Source: SXVE01 sp036388895
GTDB lineage: Bacteria > Acidobacteriota > Blastocatellia > Pyrinomonadales > Pyrinomonadaceae
NCBI GenBank assembly: GCA_036388895.1
Contig: DASVQY010000018.1
Coordinates: forward strand, 1-64,000
Reading direction: 5' to 3'
Length of the DNA: 64,000 nt
The notes beneath the pieces were generated by a model that saw only the letters and a program-made list of their open reading frames with translations, was not told where the DNA came from and searched no databases. Every line of letters starts with the position of its first letter. The first letter of the stretch is position 1. The position numbers and the translations under genes are program-made. Shown in pieces: positions 1-9,176 of this stretch.

Positions 1-2
1 CG

Positions 3-158
3 GTTGCGGCGGATTACGACGGAGACGGACGAGCCGACATAGCCGTTTACAGAGCGTCGGAAGGAATGTGGTACATCTTGGGATCGAGCCAGGGATTCAC
101 GACAGTCAGATTGGGAGCAGAATCCGATATTCCCGTCCCCAGTGCTTTCGTCCCGTAA
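3..158 (+). CDS. FG-GAP/VCBS repeat protein, C-terminal fragment
   Basis: Only the last 51 codons are in the window; the gene begins upstream of it. The translated tail starts VAADYDGDGRADIAVYR and continues through a WYILGSS motif. This is one repeat of the FG-GAP/VCBS beta-propeller type with a calcium-binding DxDxDG-like loop (DYDGDGRAD). Proteins of this kind are large, secreted or surface-exposed, and are very common in Blastocatellia. The stop codon is TAA at 156-158 and a strong terminator follows at 232-262. The family is clear, but nothing can be said about the rest of the protein or its ligand. Confidence 0.75.
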   Translation, partial: VAADYDGDGRADIAVYRASEGMWYILGSSQGFTTVRLGAESDIPVPSAFVP

Positions 159-231
159 ATTAAATGCCAAAGCAATGTTCGATCAAACGGTTTTCATTTG
201 ATTAAATATTGCTTTGACGTTGCCAAACTAA

Positions 232-262
232 GAAAAAGCGGCTGAAATATTGCCGCTTTTTC
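232..262. terminator. Bidirectional rho-independent terminator
   Basis: A perfect 11-bp stem (GAAAAAGCGGC at 232-242 and GCCGCTTTTTC at 252-262) encloses a 9-nt loop. The A-run on the left and T-run on the right let it work on both strands. It lies between the convergent ends of the FG-GAP protein (+) and the PNPOx-like gene (-). Confidence 0.85.
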
Positions 263-290
263 CATTTGTTCAGAAAAAATTATTTGAAAT

Positions 291-899
291 TTAAGGCGTC
301 AGCCATTTCGTTTCGAGTTCGCCGCCGTGCCACATGAAAAGCGAACGGCGATGTCCTTTAACGGCTAGTTCCAAACAGTCAATCTTCTCGATTGTCGAAG
401 AAATCACAACGAAATTTTCTTTTCCCGCCTCGGACTCTTCGCGCGTCGGTTCTCGGTCAATCAAATTTTCCGGCAAACCGGAAGTCGGTTTTTTGCTTTC
501 CTGCGACGGCGCCGCGCCGACATAGCAGCGCCGCGAGAAAAGCTCGGTCGCCATCCATTGCTCTTCGGCTAAATCGTCGTCTGAATGAATTGTCGCTCTT
601 CCTTTGATGCGAAGCTGGAATCTTTCCTTCGGATGGTAAAACGCAAACGAAACATTCGGATTAGACTTAATTTCGGTGATTTTCGGCGAACCGCGATGCG
701 CGTGAAAGGCGAGGCGGGGCGGTCTTCGCCAAAACCGCCGCAAAACCACGACGCGCAAATTCGGTTCATTATCGCAAATCGTGCCGAAGACCGGCGTGTG
801 AAAAGGATGAGACCGGTCGAGCGTTCCGAGATCGAGATGTTTCCAGATACTTTTTAGAATTTCGCCGTGTGAAACCGGCTTTTCCAGGATACTTGACAT
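291..899 (-). CDS. Pyridoxamine 5'-phosphate oxidase-like flavoprotein
   Basis: A 202-residue protein of the FMN-binding split-barrel (PNPOx-like) superfamily. The stretch RVVVLRRFWRRPPRLAFHAH, then the segment with NPNVSFAFYHPKERFQLRIKG, matches the strand pattern of that fold, and the C-terminal LFMWHGGELETKWLTP is the usual ending of these enzymes. The reading frame extends upstream to 980, but those codons lie in an intergenic repeat. The ATG at 897-899 (MSSILEKPVS) is preferred. It probably binds FMN and reduces a small substrate. True PdxH activity is not implied, and it could equally be an F420/FMN-dependent or haem-handling relative. No operon partner is evident. Confidence 0.7.
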   Translation of the reverse strand: MSSILEKPVSHGEILKSIWKHLDLGTLDRSHPFHTPVFGTICDNEPNLRVVVLRRFWRRPPRLAFHAHRGSPKITEIKSNPNVSFAFYHPKERFQLRIKGRATIHSDDDLAEEQWMATELFSRRCYVGAAPSQESKKPTSGLPENLIDREPTREESEAGKENFVVISSTIEKIDCLELAVKGHRRSLFMWHGGELETKWLTP

Positions 900-930
900 A
901 AAAAAAATGTCGAATGTTAGATTTTGAGAA

Positions 931-996
931 AGATGTCGGATGCTGGATGTCAGATGTAAGATTAAAGCCAAAACTAACATCCAGCATCCGACATCT
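931..996. repeat. Intergenic inverted word-repeat (GATGTCGGATG family)
   Basis: A perfect 20-bp inverted pair: the left arm is at 931-950 and the right arm at 977-996. The arms are made of short reiterated words of the ATGTC-GGATG-CTGGATGT type, and the degenerate words continue to about 960. The right arm overlaps the stop codon (995-997) of the isocitrate dehydrogenase gene. The same word family recurs at 12473-12630. Confidence 0.85.
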
Positions 997-2002
997 AGCT
1001 TTTCAACTTATCAATAATCGCGTTGGCGAAATCCGCAGTTTTTGCCGTTCCGCCCAAATCTTTGGTAATTGTTTCGCCTTCGGCGAAAACTTCGAGCATT
1101 GATTTCTCGGCGCGGTCTGCGGCGTCCATTTCGCCGATGTGCCGGAGCATTAAAATCGCGGACATTAAAATCGCGGTCGGGTTGGCGATTCCTTGACCGG
1201 CGATGTCGGGGGCGGAACCGTGAACGGCTTCAAAAACGGCGCCTTGTTCGCCGATGTTTGCTCCAGGCGCGAGTCCCAAGCCGCCGATCAACCCCGCGCA
1301 CAAATCCGATACGATATCGCCGTACAGGTTTTCCAGAACCATCACGTCGAATTGTTCGGGTCGCATTACGAGCTGCATACAGGCATTGTCAATAATTTTG
1401 TCATCTGCCGGAATTTCCGGGTAATCCTTCGCCACATTGTAAAAACATTCGAGGAAAAGCCCGTCGGAAAGCTTCATAATGTTCGCTTTGTGCATCGCCG
1501 TGACCTTTTTGCGCCCGTGCGATTTGGCGAATTCGAATGCGTAACGCGAAATGCGCGTCGAGGCTTTTTCGGTGATGATTTTGATGCTTTCGACAACGCC
1601 CGGCACGACGACGTGTTCGAGTCCGGCGTATAAATCTTCGGTATTTTCGCGGACAATCACCAAATCGAGCTCAGGATAGCGCGAAGGCACGTTCGGCAGA
1701 GCTTTAACGGGTCGGACGTTCGCGTATAAATCCAGAGCCTTTCGCAAACCGACATTAACCGACGTGAAGCCTTTGCCGATTGGCGTCGTCAGCGGTCCTT
1801 TAAGCGCGACTTTGTTGCGCTTGATTGACTCAATCGTCGTGTCGGGAATAGTCGTGCCGTATTTTTCGAGCGCCTGCGCGCCGATGATATGCGTTTCCCA
1901 TTCGATGTCAACGCCTGTAGCCTCGATAACGCGGACGGTTGCGGCAATAATTTCCGGTCCGATCCCGTCGCCGGGAATAAGTGTAATCGTGTGTTTTGCC
2001 AT
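995..2002 (-). CDS. NAD-dependent isocitrate dehydrogenase
   Basis: A 335-residue beta-decarboxylating dehydrogenase that converts isocitrate to 2-oxoglutarate in the TCA cycle. Visible motifs are IPGDGIGPEI (9-18), the substrate loop SVNVGLRKALDLYANVRP (81-98), RENTEDLYAG (118-127), KANIMKLSDG (172-181), the metal-binding GDIVSD (228-233), and the cofactor loop HGSAPDIAG (261-269). The short length and the SxNxxLR substrate loop fit the homo-oligomeric NAD-type isocitrate dehydrogenase better than isopropylmalate or NADP enzymes. No leu genes are nearby. A promoter-like pair lies just upstream. 3-isopropylmalate dehydrogenase or homoisocitrate dehydrogenase remain minor alternatives. Confidence 0.88.
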   Translation of the reverse strand: MAKHTITLIPGDGIGPEIIAATVRVIEATGVDIEWETHIIGAQALEKYGTTIPDTTIESIKRNKVALKGPLTTPIGKGFTSVNVGLRKALDLYANVRPVKALPNVPSRYPELDLVIVRENTEDLYAGLEHVVVPGVVESIKIITEKASTRISRYAFEFAKSHGRKKVTAMHKANIMKLSDGLFLECFYNVAKDYPEIPADDKIIDNACMQLVMRPEQFDVMVLENLYGDIVSDLCAGLIGGLGLAPGANIGEQGAVFEAVHGSAPDIAGQGIANPTAILMSAILMLRHIGEMDAADRAEKSMLEVFAEGETITKDLGGTAKTADFANAIIDKLKS

Positions 2003-2034
2003 TTTTGTTTAATCCACCAAGTTTTTGTTTATGT

Positions 2035-2064
2035 AATATAACGTTTTATGCGAGGCTCTGACAA
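2035..2064 (-). promoter_or_regulatory. Putative sigma-70 promoter of the isocitrate dehydrogenase gene
   Basis: On the minus strand TTGTCA (2059-2064) and TATATT (2035-2040) are separated by 18 bp. They lie about 33 bp upstream of the ATG at 2002. This rests on consensus match only. Confidence 0.45.
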
Positions 2065-2133
2065 TTTCATTTCGATAACCGGAACTTAAAACAAAATTTA
2101 TAAACAATATGAGCTTTGAAAAAAACGAGTGAT

Positions 2134-3003
2134 TTATTCGGCTTCTTTTTCCAGATGTTTCCGCGCTTTTTCTAACTGCATCTTTTGTTCGCTGCTCATT
2201 CTCGGATACGCGGAATGAAAAGATTTCAGTTTATCCACAATGATGGAGGCGACCGCCGTTTTAGCAAACCAGCGATGTTCGTCGGGAATGATATGCCACG
2301 GAGCGTGTTTCGTACTCGTGTTGGAAATCGTTTCTTCGTAGTATTTCAAGAATTTGTTCCAGTGCTGCCGGTCCTCGATGTCGTCAGCCGCAAAACCGAA
2401 TCTTTTATCGGTTCGCGCGATTCGTTCGAGCAATCTTTTTCTTTGTTTTTCTTTCGACATATTCAGAAAAAACTTTAAAACGTGAATTCCGTTGCCGATC
2501 AGATATTCCTCGAAATTGTTGATTTCACGGTAAATTCGCTGCCACATATCTTTGCCTTTGGCTTCATCGGGCAGCGTCCATTTTTCCATCTTTTCGGGAT
2601 GAACGCGCTCGACCACCGTTTGTTCGTAATACGAGCGATTAAAAATTCCGATTTGCCCGCGCGCCGGAAGCGCGCAAACGGCGCGCCAGAGGTAATCGTG
2701 ACGGCGTTCCTTTTCGGTCGGCGATTTGAATCCTTTAGTTTCGCAGCCTTGCGGGTCTATGCCGGAAAAAATGTGCTTGATAATCGGGTCTTTTCCGGCG
2801 GCGTCCATTCCTTGAAAAATTATCAGCAAGCCGTATCTTTCGTGCGCCGCGAGAATATGCTGATACTTACCTAAATCGGCAATATCCTTTTCGATAATTT
2901 CACGAGCTTCTTCTTTGTCTTTGAATTCGCCTGTATCGTCGGCGTCGTGATCTTTGAAAGAAAAATTTCCGTCGGTTTTAGCTATAAATTGTGAGTATCT
3001 CAT
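2134..3003 (-). CDS. Polyphosphate kinase 2 family protein
   Basis: A 289-residue PPK2-family phosphotransferase that uses polyphosphate to phosphorylate nucleotides. The Walker A motif GMDAAGKD is at about 65-72, and the Walker B/lid region IGIFNRSYYEQTVVERVHP starts at about 118. Both are diagnostic of PPK2. Length and the single kinase domain fit class I or III enzymes that act on NMP or NDP, but the exact nucleotide cannot be read here. The frame can be opened at a TTG at 3048. The ATG at 3001-3003 is chosen because AGGGAA lies about 8 nt upstream. The gene stands alone between a TCA-cycle gene and thiO. Confidence 0.88.
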   Translation of the reverse strand: MRYSQFIAKTDGNFSFKDHDADDTGEFKDKEEAREIIEKDIADLGKYQHILAAHERYGLLIIFQGMDAAGKDPIIKHIFSGIDPQGCETKGFKSPTEKERRHDYLWRAVCALPARGQIGIFNRSYYEQTVVERVHPEKMEKWTLPDEAKGKDMWQRIYREINNFEEYLIGNGIHVLKFFLNMSKEKQRKRLLERIARTDKRFGFAADDIEDRQHWNKFLKYYEETISNTSTKHAPWHIIPDEHRWFAKTAVASIIVDKLKSFHSAYPRMSSEQKMQLEKARKHLEKEAE

Positions 3004-3202
3004 TTGTTGTTCCCTAATAAATTTTTTCCAATTTTCGACTGTTTCCAAACGCTAAAAACTTCCGATCAGCCGCCCGTCTTGTGGCAAACCCGCATCTGGG
3101 CAATAATAAATTCAAAGCGATTGTTGTAAACAGTCAATCATCAAATTACCCGAATGATTAAATTTACAATGAACGCGAACAAAGATAAAGCACTTAACAT
3201 TA

Positions 3203-4348
3203 ATGATTTTTAGCGGCGATAAATTCTCAAACGTATTAATAATCGGCGGCGGCATAATCGGTTTATCAATTGCCCGCGAGCTTAAACGTCAAGGAATCGG
3301 CAGAATCACAATCCTCGAACGCGGAAATATCGGGCGGGAATCTTCGTTCGCCGCTGCGGGAATGCTCGCGCCGAATGCCGAAACGGAAAAACAAGATAAA
3401 TTCACTGAATTTTGCACCGGAGGTTTGAGCCTTTACCCGAATTTCGCCGATGAACTGCTCGACGAAACTGGCGTTAACATCGAGCTCGACCGCAGCGGAA
3501 CGCTTTATTTAGCTTTTACCGAAAGTGATTCCGATGAAATCAAGCATCGCTGCGAATGGCAGAAACAGGCAGGCTTACAGGTCGAACATTTGACGGCGCA
3601 GGAAACGCGGCGCGAAGAACCGTTTGTTTCGCCGGACGTGCGCGAAAGTTTGTTTTTCCCGAATGACTGGCAAGTTGAAAATCGGCGGCTTCTGCACGCG
3701 CTGGAAAAATACGCCGAACTAAATCAGATAAAAATTGTCGAAAACGCCGAAATTGTAAATCTTATAATTGAAAATAAAAAAATTGTCGGTGCTGAAACCG
3801 AAAACGAAAAACATTACGCCGAAACGGTGGTAATTGCAACGGGCGCCTGGACTTCGCTCATCAAAGCCGAAAGTTTCACGCTGCCGCAAGTTAAACCTGT
3901 TCGCGGACAAATGATAAGTTTTCATACGGCGAAAAGGCTTTTTAATAAGGTCATTTACAGTCCGCGCGGTTACATAGTTCCGCGCGCCGACGGACGAATT
4001 TTAGTCGGCGCAACGGTCGAAGACGTTGGTTTTGACAAAAGTGTTACGGACATCGGCACTGAATTATTGCGCGAAACGGCGCTGGAAATTTCGCCGAGCT
4101 TGGGAAATCTGGAAATATACGAAAAATGGGCTGGCTTGCGACCTTACGCGGCGGACGGTTTGCCGATTCTAGGAGATTTTTCCGAAGCCGAAAACTTATT
4201 CATCGCAACGGCTCACTACCGCAACGGAATTTTGCTCGCTCCGATAACGGCGAAAATCATAGCCGAAAAAATCGCGGCAGATAAGAATTCAGAATATTTG
4301 GAAATTTTCAGCCCGCGCCGATTTCGGACGGCAAAGGCAACATATTAA
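3203..4348 (+). CDS. thiO: Glycine oxidase ThiO
   Basis: A 381-residue FAD-dependent oxidase of the DAO superfamily. The N-terminal Rossmann motif GGGIIG (15-20) is followed by the ERGNIGRESSFAAAGMLAPNAE segment typical of ThiO. The C-terminal GLRPYAADGLPILG matches the FAD-anchoring region of the family. ThiO oxidises glycine to the iminoacetate used in thiazole synthesis for thiamine. No thiS, thiG or TPP riboswitch is visible nearby, so the pathway link rests on family resemblance. The stop codon is followed at once by an inverted word-repeat. Confidence 0.85.
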   Translation: MIFSGDKFSNVLIIGGGIIGLSIARELKRQGIGRITILERGNIGRESSFAAAGMLAPNAETEKQDKFTEFCTGGLSLYPNFADELLDETGVNIELDRSGTLYLAFTESDSDEIKHRCEWQKQAGLQVEHLTAQETRREEPFVSPDVRESLFFPNDWQVENRRLLHALEKYAELNQIKIVENAEIVNLIIENKKIVGAETENEKHYAETVVIATGAWTSLIKAESFTLPQVKPVRGQMISFHTAKRLFNKVIYSPRGYIVPRADGRILVGATVEDVGFDKSVTDIGTELLRETALEISPSLGNLEIYEKWAGLRPYAADGLPILGDFSEAENLFIATAHYRNGILLAPITAKIIAEKIAADKNSEYLEIFSPRRFRTAKATY

Positions 4349-4426
4349 TGGAAAATGAAAAATGGATAACGGGTTAACTTTAGAAAGATTTTTCCATTGT
4401 CCAATATCCATTTTTCATTTTCCATT
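4347..4426. repeat. Intergenic inverted word-repeat (GGAAAATGAAAAATGG family)
   Basis: A 21-bp perfect inverted pair: left arm 4347-4367, right arm 4406-4426. The words are of the type AATGGAAAATG-AAAAATGGAT. The left arm overlaps the last bases of the thiO stop codon, and the right arm ends 13 bp before the ATG of the next gene. Confidence 0.85.
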
Positions 4427-4439
4427 GTTTCATAATTTT

Positions 4440-5876
4440 ATGCGTAGTTTTTTAGTTTTAATTGTTTTAATTATAGTTTTATTCACATTCAGCAGTTTTG
4501 CTCAATCGCGCCGCGTTGCTCCCGGCGTTCCGGCTGCAGCAGATTCTTCAACCGAAAATTCCGCAAATGAAATTCCCGTCAAGCAAATGTTCGACGAAGC
4601 GAACGCTTACGCGAAAACGAAATTCGCCGAATTCGAGCGCAATAAAACGCCTTACAACGAGAATTTGAGAGTACAAACCGTTCGGGAACAAAAACAGCTG
4701 GCGGCAAAATACGCGGCTTTATCTACGACGCGACAAAACCTTTCAAGCGAAGATTTTTATTACGTCGGATTGCTGCACTGGATAGCCGAAAATCTGGACG
4801 GCGCGGCTGAGAATTTTCGCAAATACATCGCGCAGGAAAACGCTCTGCCGGAAAAAATACAAACTTCCCGTTCGATCATCGCCGTCATCGCCGCTAAACA
4901 GAAAAGATTCGATGAAGCCGAGCGGTTGCTGCTCGAATACCTGAAAACCGACCCGACGAAATTGACCGAACGCGCGCGGATGGAAAGCGAGTTAGCCAAA
5001 AATTACCGCGCTGAAAAAAACTACGCGAAAGCCGCGCCGCACGCCGTCGAAGCGCTGCGTGCGACAAAGGCTTTGTTTCAAGACTCGACATCGCGGGCGA
5101 AGGGCTTAGACGAGCTGCTCGACGCCGGAATGAACGTCTTTGAAATCTACCGCGACGGCGGAAAACAAGCGGAAGCCGACGCCGCGCTTGAAGATTTGCG
5201 CGCGACCGCCGCTTTTGTCGAATCGCCGAGTTTTTATTATTACGCCGTAGACAATCAAATAAAATATTTAATCGAAACCGGACGCAAACCGCTGGCTTTG
5301 CGCTATTTTCAAAACGCTTTAACTCAAACGACAAAAGATTTCGTTCAAAAACCGCCGCAAAGCTACATTTTGCAGCGACTTAAAAAACGTGAAAAGCATT
5401 ACAAACTGCTCGGCGAAACCGCGCCCGCGCTCGCGGATATTGACAAATGGTTTCCCGGACAATCGCAAACGCTCGAAGCGCTGCGCGGAAAAGTCGTTTT
5501 GCTGGATTTTTGGGCGACTTGGTGCGCGCCGTGCATCGAAGCGTTTCCGCATCTATCCGAATGGTACCAGGATTACGCGAAAGACGGTTTTACAATTTTG
5601 GGCGTCACGCGTTACTACGGCGAAGCGCAGGGCTTTAAAGTTGACGAAGCGACCGAAATCGAATTTCTTCAACGCTTCAAACAAAAACACAATATTTCTT
5701 ACGATTTTGTCGTCGCGAAAGGACAGGCAAATCAGATATATTACGACGCAATGGCAATTCCGACCGCAGTTTTAATTGACCGAAAAGGCGTAATTCGCTA
5801 TATCGAATCCGGCACGAGCAGCACGCGCATCGAAGAAATGCGCGCTATGCTTTTAAAGCTTCTCGCCGAAAAATAA
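4440..5876 (+). CDS. Secreted TlpA-like thioredoxin with TPR-like N-terminal region
   Basis: A 478-residue exported protein. The ATG at 4440 (MRSFLVLIVLIIVLFTFSSFAQ) starts a clear signal peptide; the frame is open further upstream but those codons fall in the repeat at 4347-4426. Residues about 70-330 are helical and TPR-like (AAENFRKYI, RFDEAERLLLEYLK, NYAKAAPHAVEAL). The C-terminal 150 residues are a TlpA/ResA thioredoxin fold with WATWCAPC (Cys362 and Cys365) and the cis-proline loop AIPTAVLID. It probably reduces or isomerises periplasmic disulfides, with the TPR region binding a partner. The actual substrate is unknown. Confidence 0.8.
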   Translation: MRSFLVLIVLIIVLFTFSSFAQSRRVAPGVPAAADSSTENSANEIPVKQMFDEANAYAKTKFAEFERNKTPYNENLRVQTVREQKQLAAKYAALSTTRQNLSSEDFYYVGLLHWIAENLDGAAENFRKYIAQENALPEKIQTSRSIIAVIAAKQKRFDEAERLLLEYLKTDPTKLTERARMESELAKNYRAEKNYAKAAPHAVEALRATKALFQDSTSRAKGLDELLDAGMNVFEIYRDGGKQAEADAALEDLRATAAFVESPSFYYYAVDNQIKYLIETGRKPLALRYFQNALTQTTKDFVQKPPQSYILQRLKKREKHYKLLGETAPALADIDKWFPGQSQTLEALRGKVVLLDFWATWCAPCIEAFPHLSEWYQDYAKDGFTILGVTRYYGEAQGFKVDEATEIEFLQRFKQKHNISYDFVVAKGQANQIYYDAMAIPTAVLIDRKGVIRYIESGTSSTRIEEMRAMLLKLLAEK

Positions 5877-5981
5877 TTTTGTTTTGTAGAACGTTGATTT
5901 TACAGGATTTTTCAATCTCAATTATGATTTAATTTTAGCCGGTTTCAATAAATCATAAATATTCAGCGTTCTATTTCTAAA

Positions 5982-6638
5982 ATGATCGAAAAACCCAAAA
6001 CGCAAAACTTCTACGACCAAATCGCCGACGTTCACAATTTCCTGCTGCAAATCAACGGTTATCGAAATTCGGTGACGAAATACTTAAAATCGCTCGATTT
6101 AAATTTGGACGAAAATTCGCTGGTTTTAGACGCCGGAAGCGGAACGGGCATCGTCACGCTCGGCTTCCAAGACGCCGGTTTTTGCGCGAAAAAAACCGTT
6201 GCGCTCGACTTATCGTTTAATTCTCTCGAAATCGCCCGCGAGCATTTTGAAAAAGAAGAAAAAATTGACGACCGAAAAATTTCCGTCGTGCAGGGAAATG
6301 TTTTGAAATTACCTTTTGCCGACGAAACCTTTGATTTGGTTTTAACGTGCGGCGTTTTGGAGTACGTGCCGCTCGGCGAGGGCTTGCGCGAGATGGCGCG
6401 CGTCATAAAAACCGGCGCAAAACTCGTTTTGATTCCGGTCAAACCATCGTTCGTCGGCTCGGTTTTAGAAATACTTTATAAATTCAAAACTCACCGGGTC
6501 GAAACGGTCAAACAAACAGCGCAGCAATATTTTAATATCCTTGACGATTACGAATTTCCAATCACCGAACCAATCGGCTGGTCGAAAATGATATTCCTCT
6601 TGGAGAAAAAAGATGCCGGTCAGAAAACTGTCTTATAA
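5982..6638 (+). CDS. Class I SAM-dependent methyltransferase
   Basis: A 218-residue methyltransferase with the SAM-binding motif LVLDAGSGTG (47-56). An acidic residue follows strand 2 (VALDLSFNSLEIA), motif III-like VVQGNVLKLPFADETFDLVLTCGVLEYV comes next, and then a strand-turn LVLIPVKPS. The organisation is that of the Methyltransf_11/UbiE group. The substrate cannot be predicted. It runs in the same direction as the TlpA-like gene, 105 bp downstream of it. Confidence 0.8.
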   Translation: MIEKPKTQNFYDQIADVHNFLLQINGYRNSVTKYLKSLDLNLDENSLVLDAGSGTGIVTLGFQDAGFCAKKTVALDLSFNSLEIAREHFEKEEKIDDRKISVVQGNVLKLPFADETFDLVLTCGVLEYVPLGEGLREMARVIKTGAKLVLIPVKPSFVGSVLEILYKFKTHRVETVKQTAQQYFNILDDYEFPITEPIGWSKMIFLLEKKDAGQKTVL

Positions 6639-6700
6639 GTAAAATTCGAAGGCTTTCCTGATAAAGATCGTTTACGAAACCGTCTCGACGCAATCAGCGA

Positions 6701-7507
6701 CTATTTTTTATCGCTTTCCGTTTTTCTCGCTTTTTCTGCTAAAAGCAGTGCCGGGTTGTTGCTGATTACTGCCGTAACTCCAATCTCTGTCGCGCGGAAG
6801 ATCCAGCGCGGATTATCAATCGTCCAAACGGTCACCGGCAAATTTCTTTTTTCGGCAATTTTCATTAACTTATTTGTTGCTAATGAATAATGAATTGAAA
6901 CCTGGTCGGCTCCGACTTCGTGTGCGATATTGATCAAGCGTTTCTCCTTCCGCAAAATGGTCATAATTTTAGGCGCGAAAAGGACGGCGGTTTGCACGTT
7001 CGGCAGTATTCGGCGAACTGTCGGAACGACTTCGATTTGAAAGCTTTTGATTATAATTTGAGGCAGCAATCGAGAGTTTCCAATTATTTGACAAACATTT
7101 TTTGAAATTCGTTCGATCTCTCTGGTGCGGCATTTTATTTCAATGTAAATCAAGCCATTGAAATCCTTTAAAAAATCGAGAACCTGCGTCAAAGTCGGAA
7201 CGGTTTCCGACGAAAAATCTTCGCTCGTCGTTTTGGATTTAAGGCGGCTGTACCACGAACCGATGTCGATTTTTTGTAATTCTTCGGAAGTATAGCCCGA
7301 CAACAAACCGCGCTGCGAGCTCACGCGGCTCAAGGTCGCATCGTGAAAAACAACCGGAACGCCGTCTTTAGCTAAACGCACATCGAATTCGATGCCTTCC
7401 GCCCCGTCAACAATTGCTTTTCTGAAAGCCGCGATAGTATTTTCCGGCGCCGAGGCGCTCGCTCCTCGATGAGCGATGATATAGGGCTTTTCGGGCGCGG
7501 ATTTCAT
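6701..7507 (-). CDS. Glycerophosphodiester phosphodiesterase
   Basis: A 268-residue GDPD TIM-barrel protein that hydrolyses glycerophosphodiesters to glycerol-3-phosphate and an alcohol. The catalytic signature is present: HRGASASAPENT (His13, Arg14, Glu22) and EGIEFDVRLAKDGVPVVFHD (Glu40, Asp42, His55). There is no signal peptide, so it probably acts in the cytoplasm. Upstream in-frame codons to 7534 are less likely than MKSAPEKPYIIAHRG at 7507. Confidence 0.88.
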   Translation of the reverse strand: MKSAPEKPYIIAHRGASASAPENTIAAFRKAIVDGAEGIEFDVRLAKDGVPVVFHDATLSRVSSQRGLLSGYTSEELQKIDIGSWYSRLKSKTTSEDFSSETVPTLTQVLDFLKDFNGLIYIEIKCRTREIERISKNVCQIIGNSRLLPQIIIKSFQIEVVPTVRRILPNVQTAVLFAPKIMTILRKEKRLINIAHEVGADQVSIHYSLATNKLMKIAEKRNLPVTVWTIDNPRWIFRATEIGVTAVISNNPALLLAEKARKTESDKK

Positions 7508-7684
7508 AATAAAATAATTGAAAACACAAAACAACCGGTTCGGCGAAATCTCGAATCGCAGTTTTCTGCGCTTTGTATTTAAAGATTACAACTTTCAAAA
7601 TTTAATAGATAGACAGTGTAATAGCAATTAAAGACAATCGCAGTTTGACAGTTTGAAAACCCGGAAAAGAATTTGAAATTTACT

Positions 7685-7728
7685 AAAAAACAAAGCCGCC
7701 AGTTTCAGTTCTGACGGCTTTGTTTTTT
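7685..7728 (-). terminator. Rho-independent terminator of the beta-helix gene
   Basis: An 18-bp stem with one mismatch (7685-7702 with 7711-7728) encloses an 8-nt loop. A-runs and T-runs form the ends, so either strand gives a U-tract. It sits 30 bp past the stop of the gene at 7758..9176. Confidence 0.8.
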
Positions 7729-7757
7729 ATAAGACAGTTTTCAGTAAAATCTCGAGG

Positions 7758-9176
7758 CTAATCTTCCGCAGCGATCAAATTGATATTACTCAAGTTTCTA
7801 TCTACTAATAATGTTTGCGAATTAACGGAAAATCGTTTGAATTTTGCGCTTATCACGTATGTTTGTCCCGCCGGTACGCTTTCAAATCTGTAATAGCCGA
7901 ATGAATTCGTCAACGCGTGTCTGACCTCGCCGTTCTGGTTCATAATACTTACACGAACTTTTGATAACGCGCGTCCATTGCTTGTTAAAACCCGTCCCAC
8001 AATCGAAACCGGCGCGGCTGTCGGCGCAAATTGAACTTCAAACGCGCCGATGTCGGCTCCGCTTCCGCCGGGAGCGTTCGGAAAATTCAGGCTGTCAGCA
8101 GGTCGGGGCAAACCTCTCTGATCGGTAGCCGTTCCGAAAGCGCTGCCTTTGTCAATCGCGGGACTTCCCGGCAGCAAATCGTGCGTCGGAGTCGTTCCGC
8201 CGTTATTTCTGAGCGTCATATCGAGCAAAGCATTGATTGGCGCGGACGGAGTGCCGACGATATCGTTGTTAACATTCGGATTTCCCGCCGGGAATTCCGC
8301 CTCGATGCTTTCGTTTTTACCGATGAGATTATAACCAGCCGTAACCAGAATGCCGGATGAACGGCGAATATCCGAAGAAGCGCTCGACGATGTGTTTCCG
8401 GCGACAATTGTGTCGCCCAGGTTGAGCAAACCGCCTTCTAATTCAATTCCGCCGACATCTTCTGCTGTATTTCCGGTTACCGTAACGCTTCTCAAAGTCG
8501 TCTCGCCGCTGCTGCAAAATCCACCTGATTGGATTTCGCTGCCGACGCCCGTGGCATTGTTGCCGGAAATAGTTGAGTTTGTGACATTGAGCGTGCCGCC
8601 TTTGATGGAAAAGCCGCCGCAATCAGCCGCAGTATTTGCCGAAAAGGTCGAATTAAGAATTTGGTGGTTTGTTCCGTTGACAAATGCCGCGCCGCCGCCC
8701 TGCCCGGCGCTTGTGTTTCCCGTAATGTGAACGCTGTCGAGAACGAGCGCGCCGCCGTTAGCGTAAATTGCGCCGCCATCGCCACCGCCAACCGCGCCGG
8801 TTCCGTTGCCGCCGGTTAATGTCATGCCGGTGATAATTACCGATGCTGCGTTGCTGTAGAAAATGCGATTCGTTCCCGCGCCGCCGTTTATCGTGAGAAC
8901 ATTTGCTCCGTTTCCGCTAATCGTTAAGGTTCCGTTGTTATTTACCTGAATTTCGTTCGCCAAAACTATTGCTTGACCGTTTAATTCTGAGTCGAAAAGA
9001 ATTAAGTCATCTGACGAAGCGGCATTTGCATCGTTAACAGCCTGGCGCAAGCTGCCCGCGCCACTGTCTGCCGTCGTGGAAACGGTGAAAGTCGCGGCTT
9101 GAGCATCGAGGCTGAAAGCGCTGCCGAAGACAGCCGTTAAAATTGCCGCAAATAAAAGAAAGGGTCTTTTTCTCAT
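7758..9176 (-). CDS. Secreted right-handed beta-helix protein with C-terminal Cna/CarboxypepD-like domain
   Basis: A 472-residue exported protein. The signal peptide (1-27) ends at DAQA. A CSLREA-like start follows (TFTVSTTADSGAGSLRQAVNDAN). Repeats of a parallel beta-helix come next (GGDGGAIYANGGALVLDSVHITGN, LNVTNSTISGN, TTLRSVTVTGN), then HDLLPGSPAIDKG and an FxNAPGGSGADIGAFE closing motif. Residues about 390-470 form a carboxypeptidase regulatory-like or Cna-B-like sandwich (GRVLTSNGRALSKVRVSIMNQNG, NSFGYYRFESVPAG). The ATG is supported by AAGGAAATGA just upstream. This is probably a surface or secreted binding protein; no catalytic residues are recognised. Confidence 0.8.
   Translation of the reverse strand: MRKRPFLLFAAILTAVFGSAFSLDAQAATFTVSTTADSGAGSLRQAVNDANAASSDDLILFDSELNGQAIVLANEIQVNNNGTLTISGNGANVLTINGGAGTNRIFYSNAASVIITGMTLTGGNGTGAVGGGDGGAIYANGGALVLDSVHITGNTSAGQGGGAAFVNGTNHQILNSTFSANTAADCGGFSIKGGTLNVTNSTISGNNATGVGSEIQSGGFCSSGETTLRSVTVTGNTAEDVGGIELEGGLLNLGDTIVAGNTSSSASSDIRRSSGILVTAGYNLIGKNESIEAEFPAGNPNVNNDIVGTPSAPINALLDMTLRNNGGTTPTHDLLPGSPAIDKGSAFGTATDQRGLPRPADSLNFPNAPGGSGADIGAFEVQFAPTAAPVSIVGRVLTSNGRALSKVRVSIMNQNGEVRHALTNSFGYYRFESVPAGQTYVISAKFKRFSVNSQTLLVDRNLSNINLIAAED

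Noticed and set aside
1193..1633. Long frames antisense to the isocitrate dehydrogenase, trpE, hybrid-kinase and other genes
   Set aside because: They are shadows caused by codon usage on the opposite strand; the forward genes have clear protein families.
3049..3202. TPP riboswitch upstream of thiO
   Set aside because: No TPP-type conserved blocks (CUGAGA, ACCUGAUC) were seen in the short leader.
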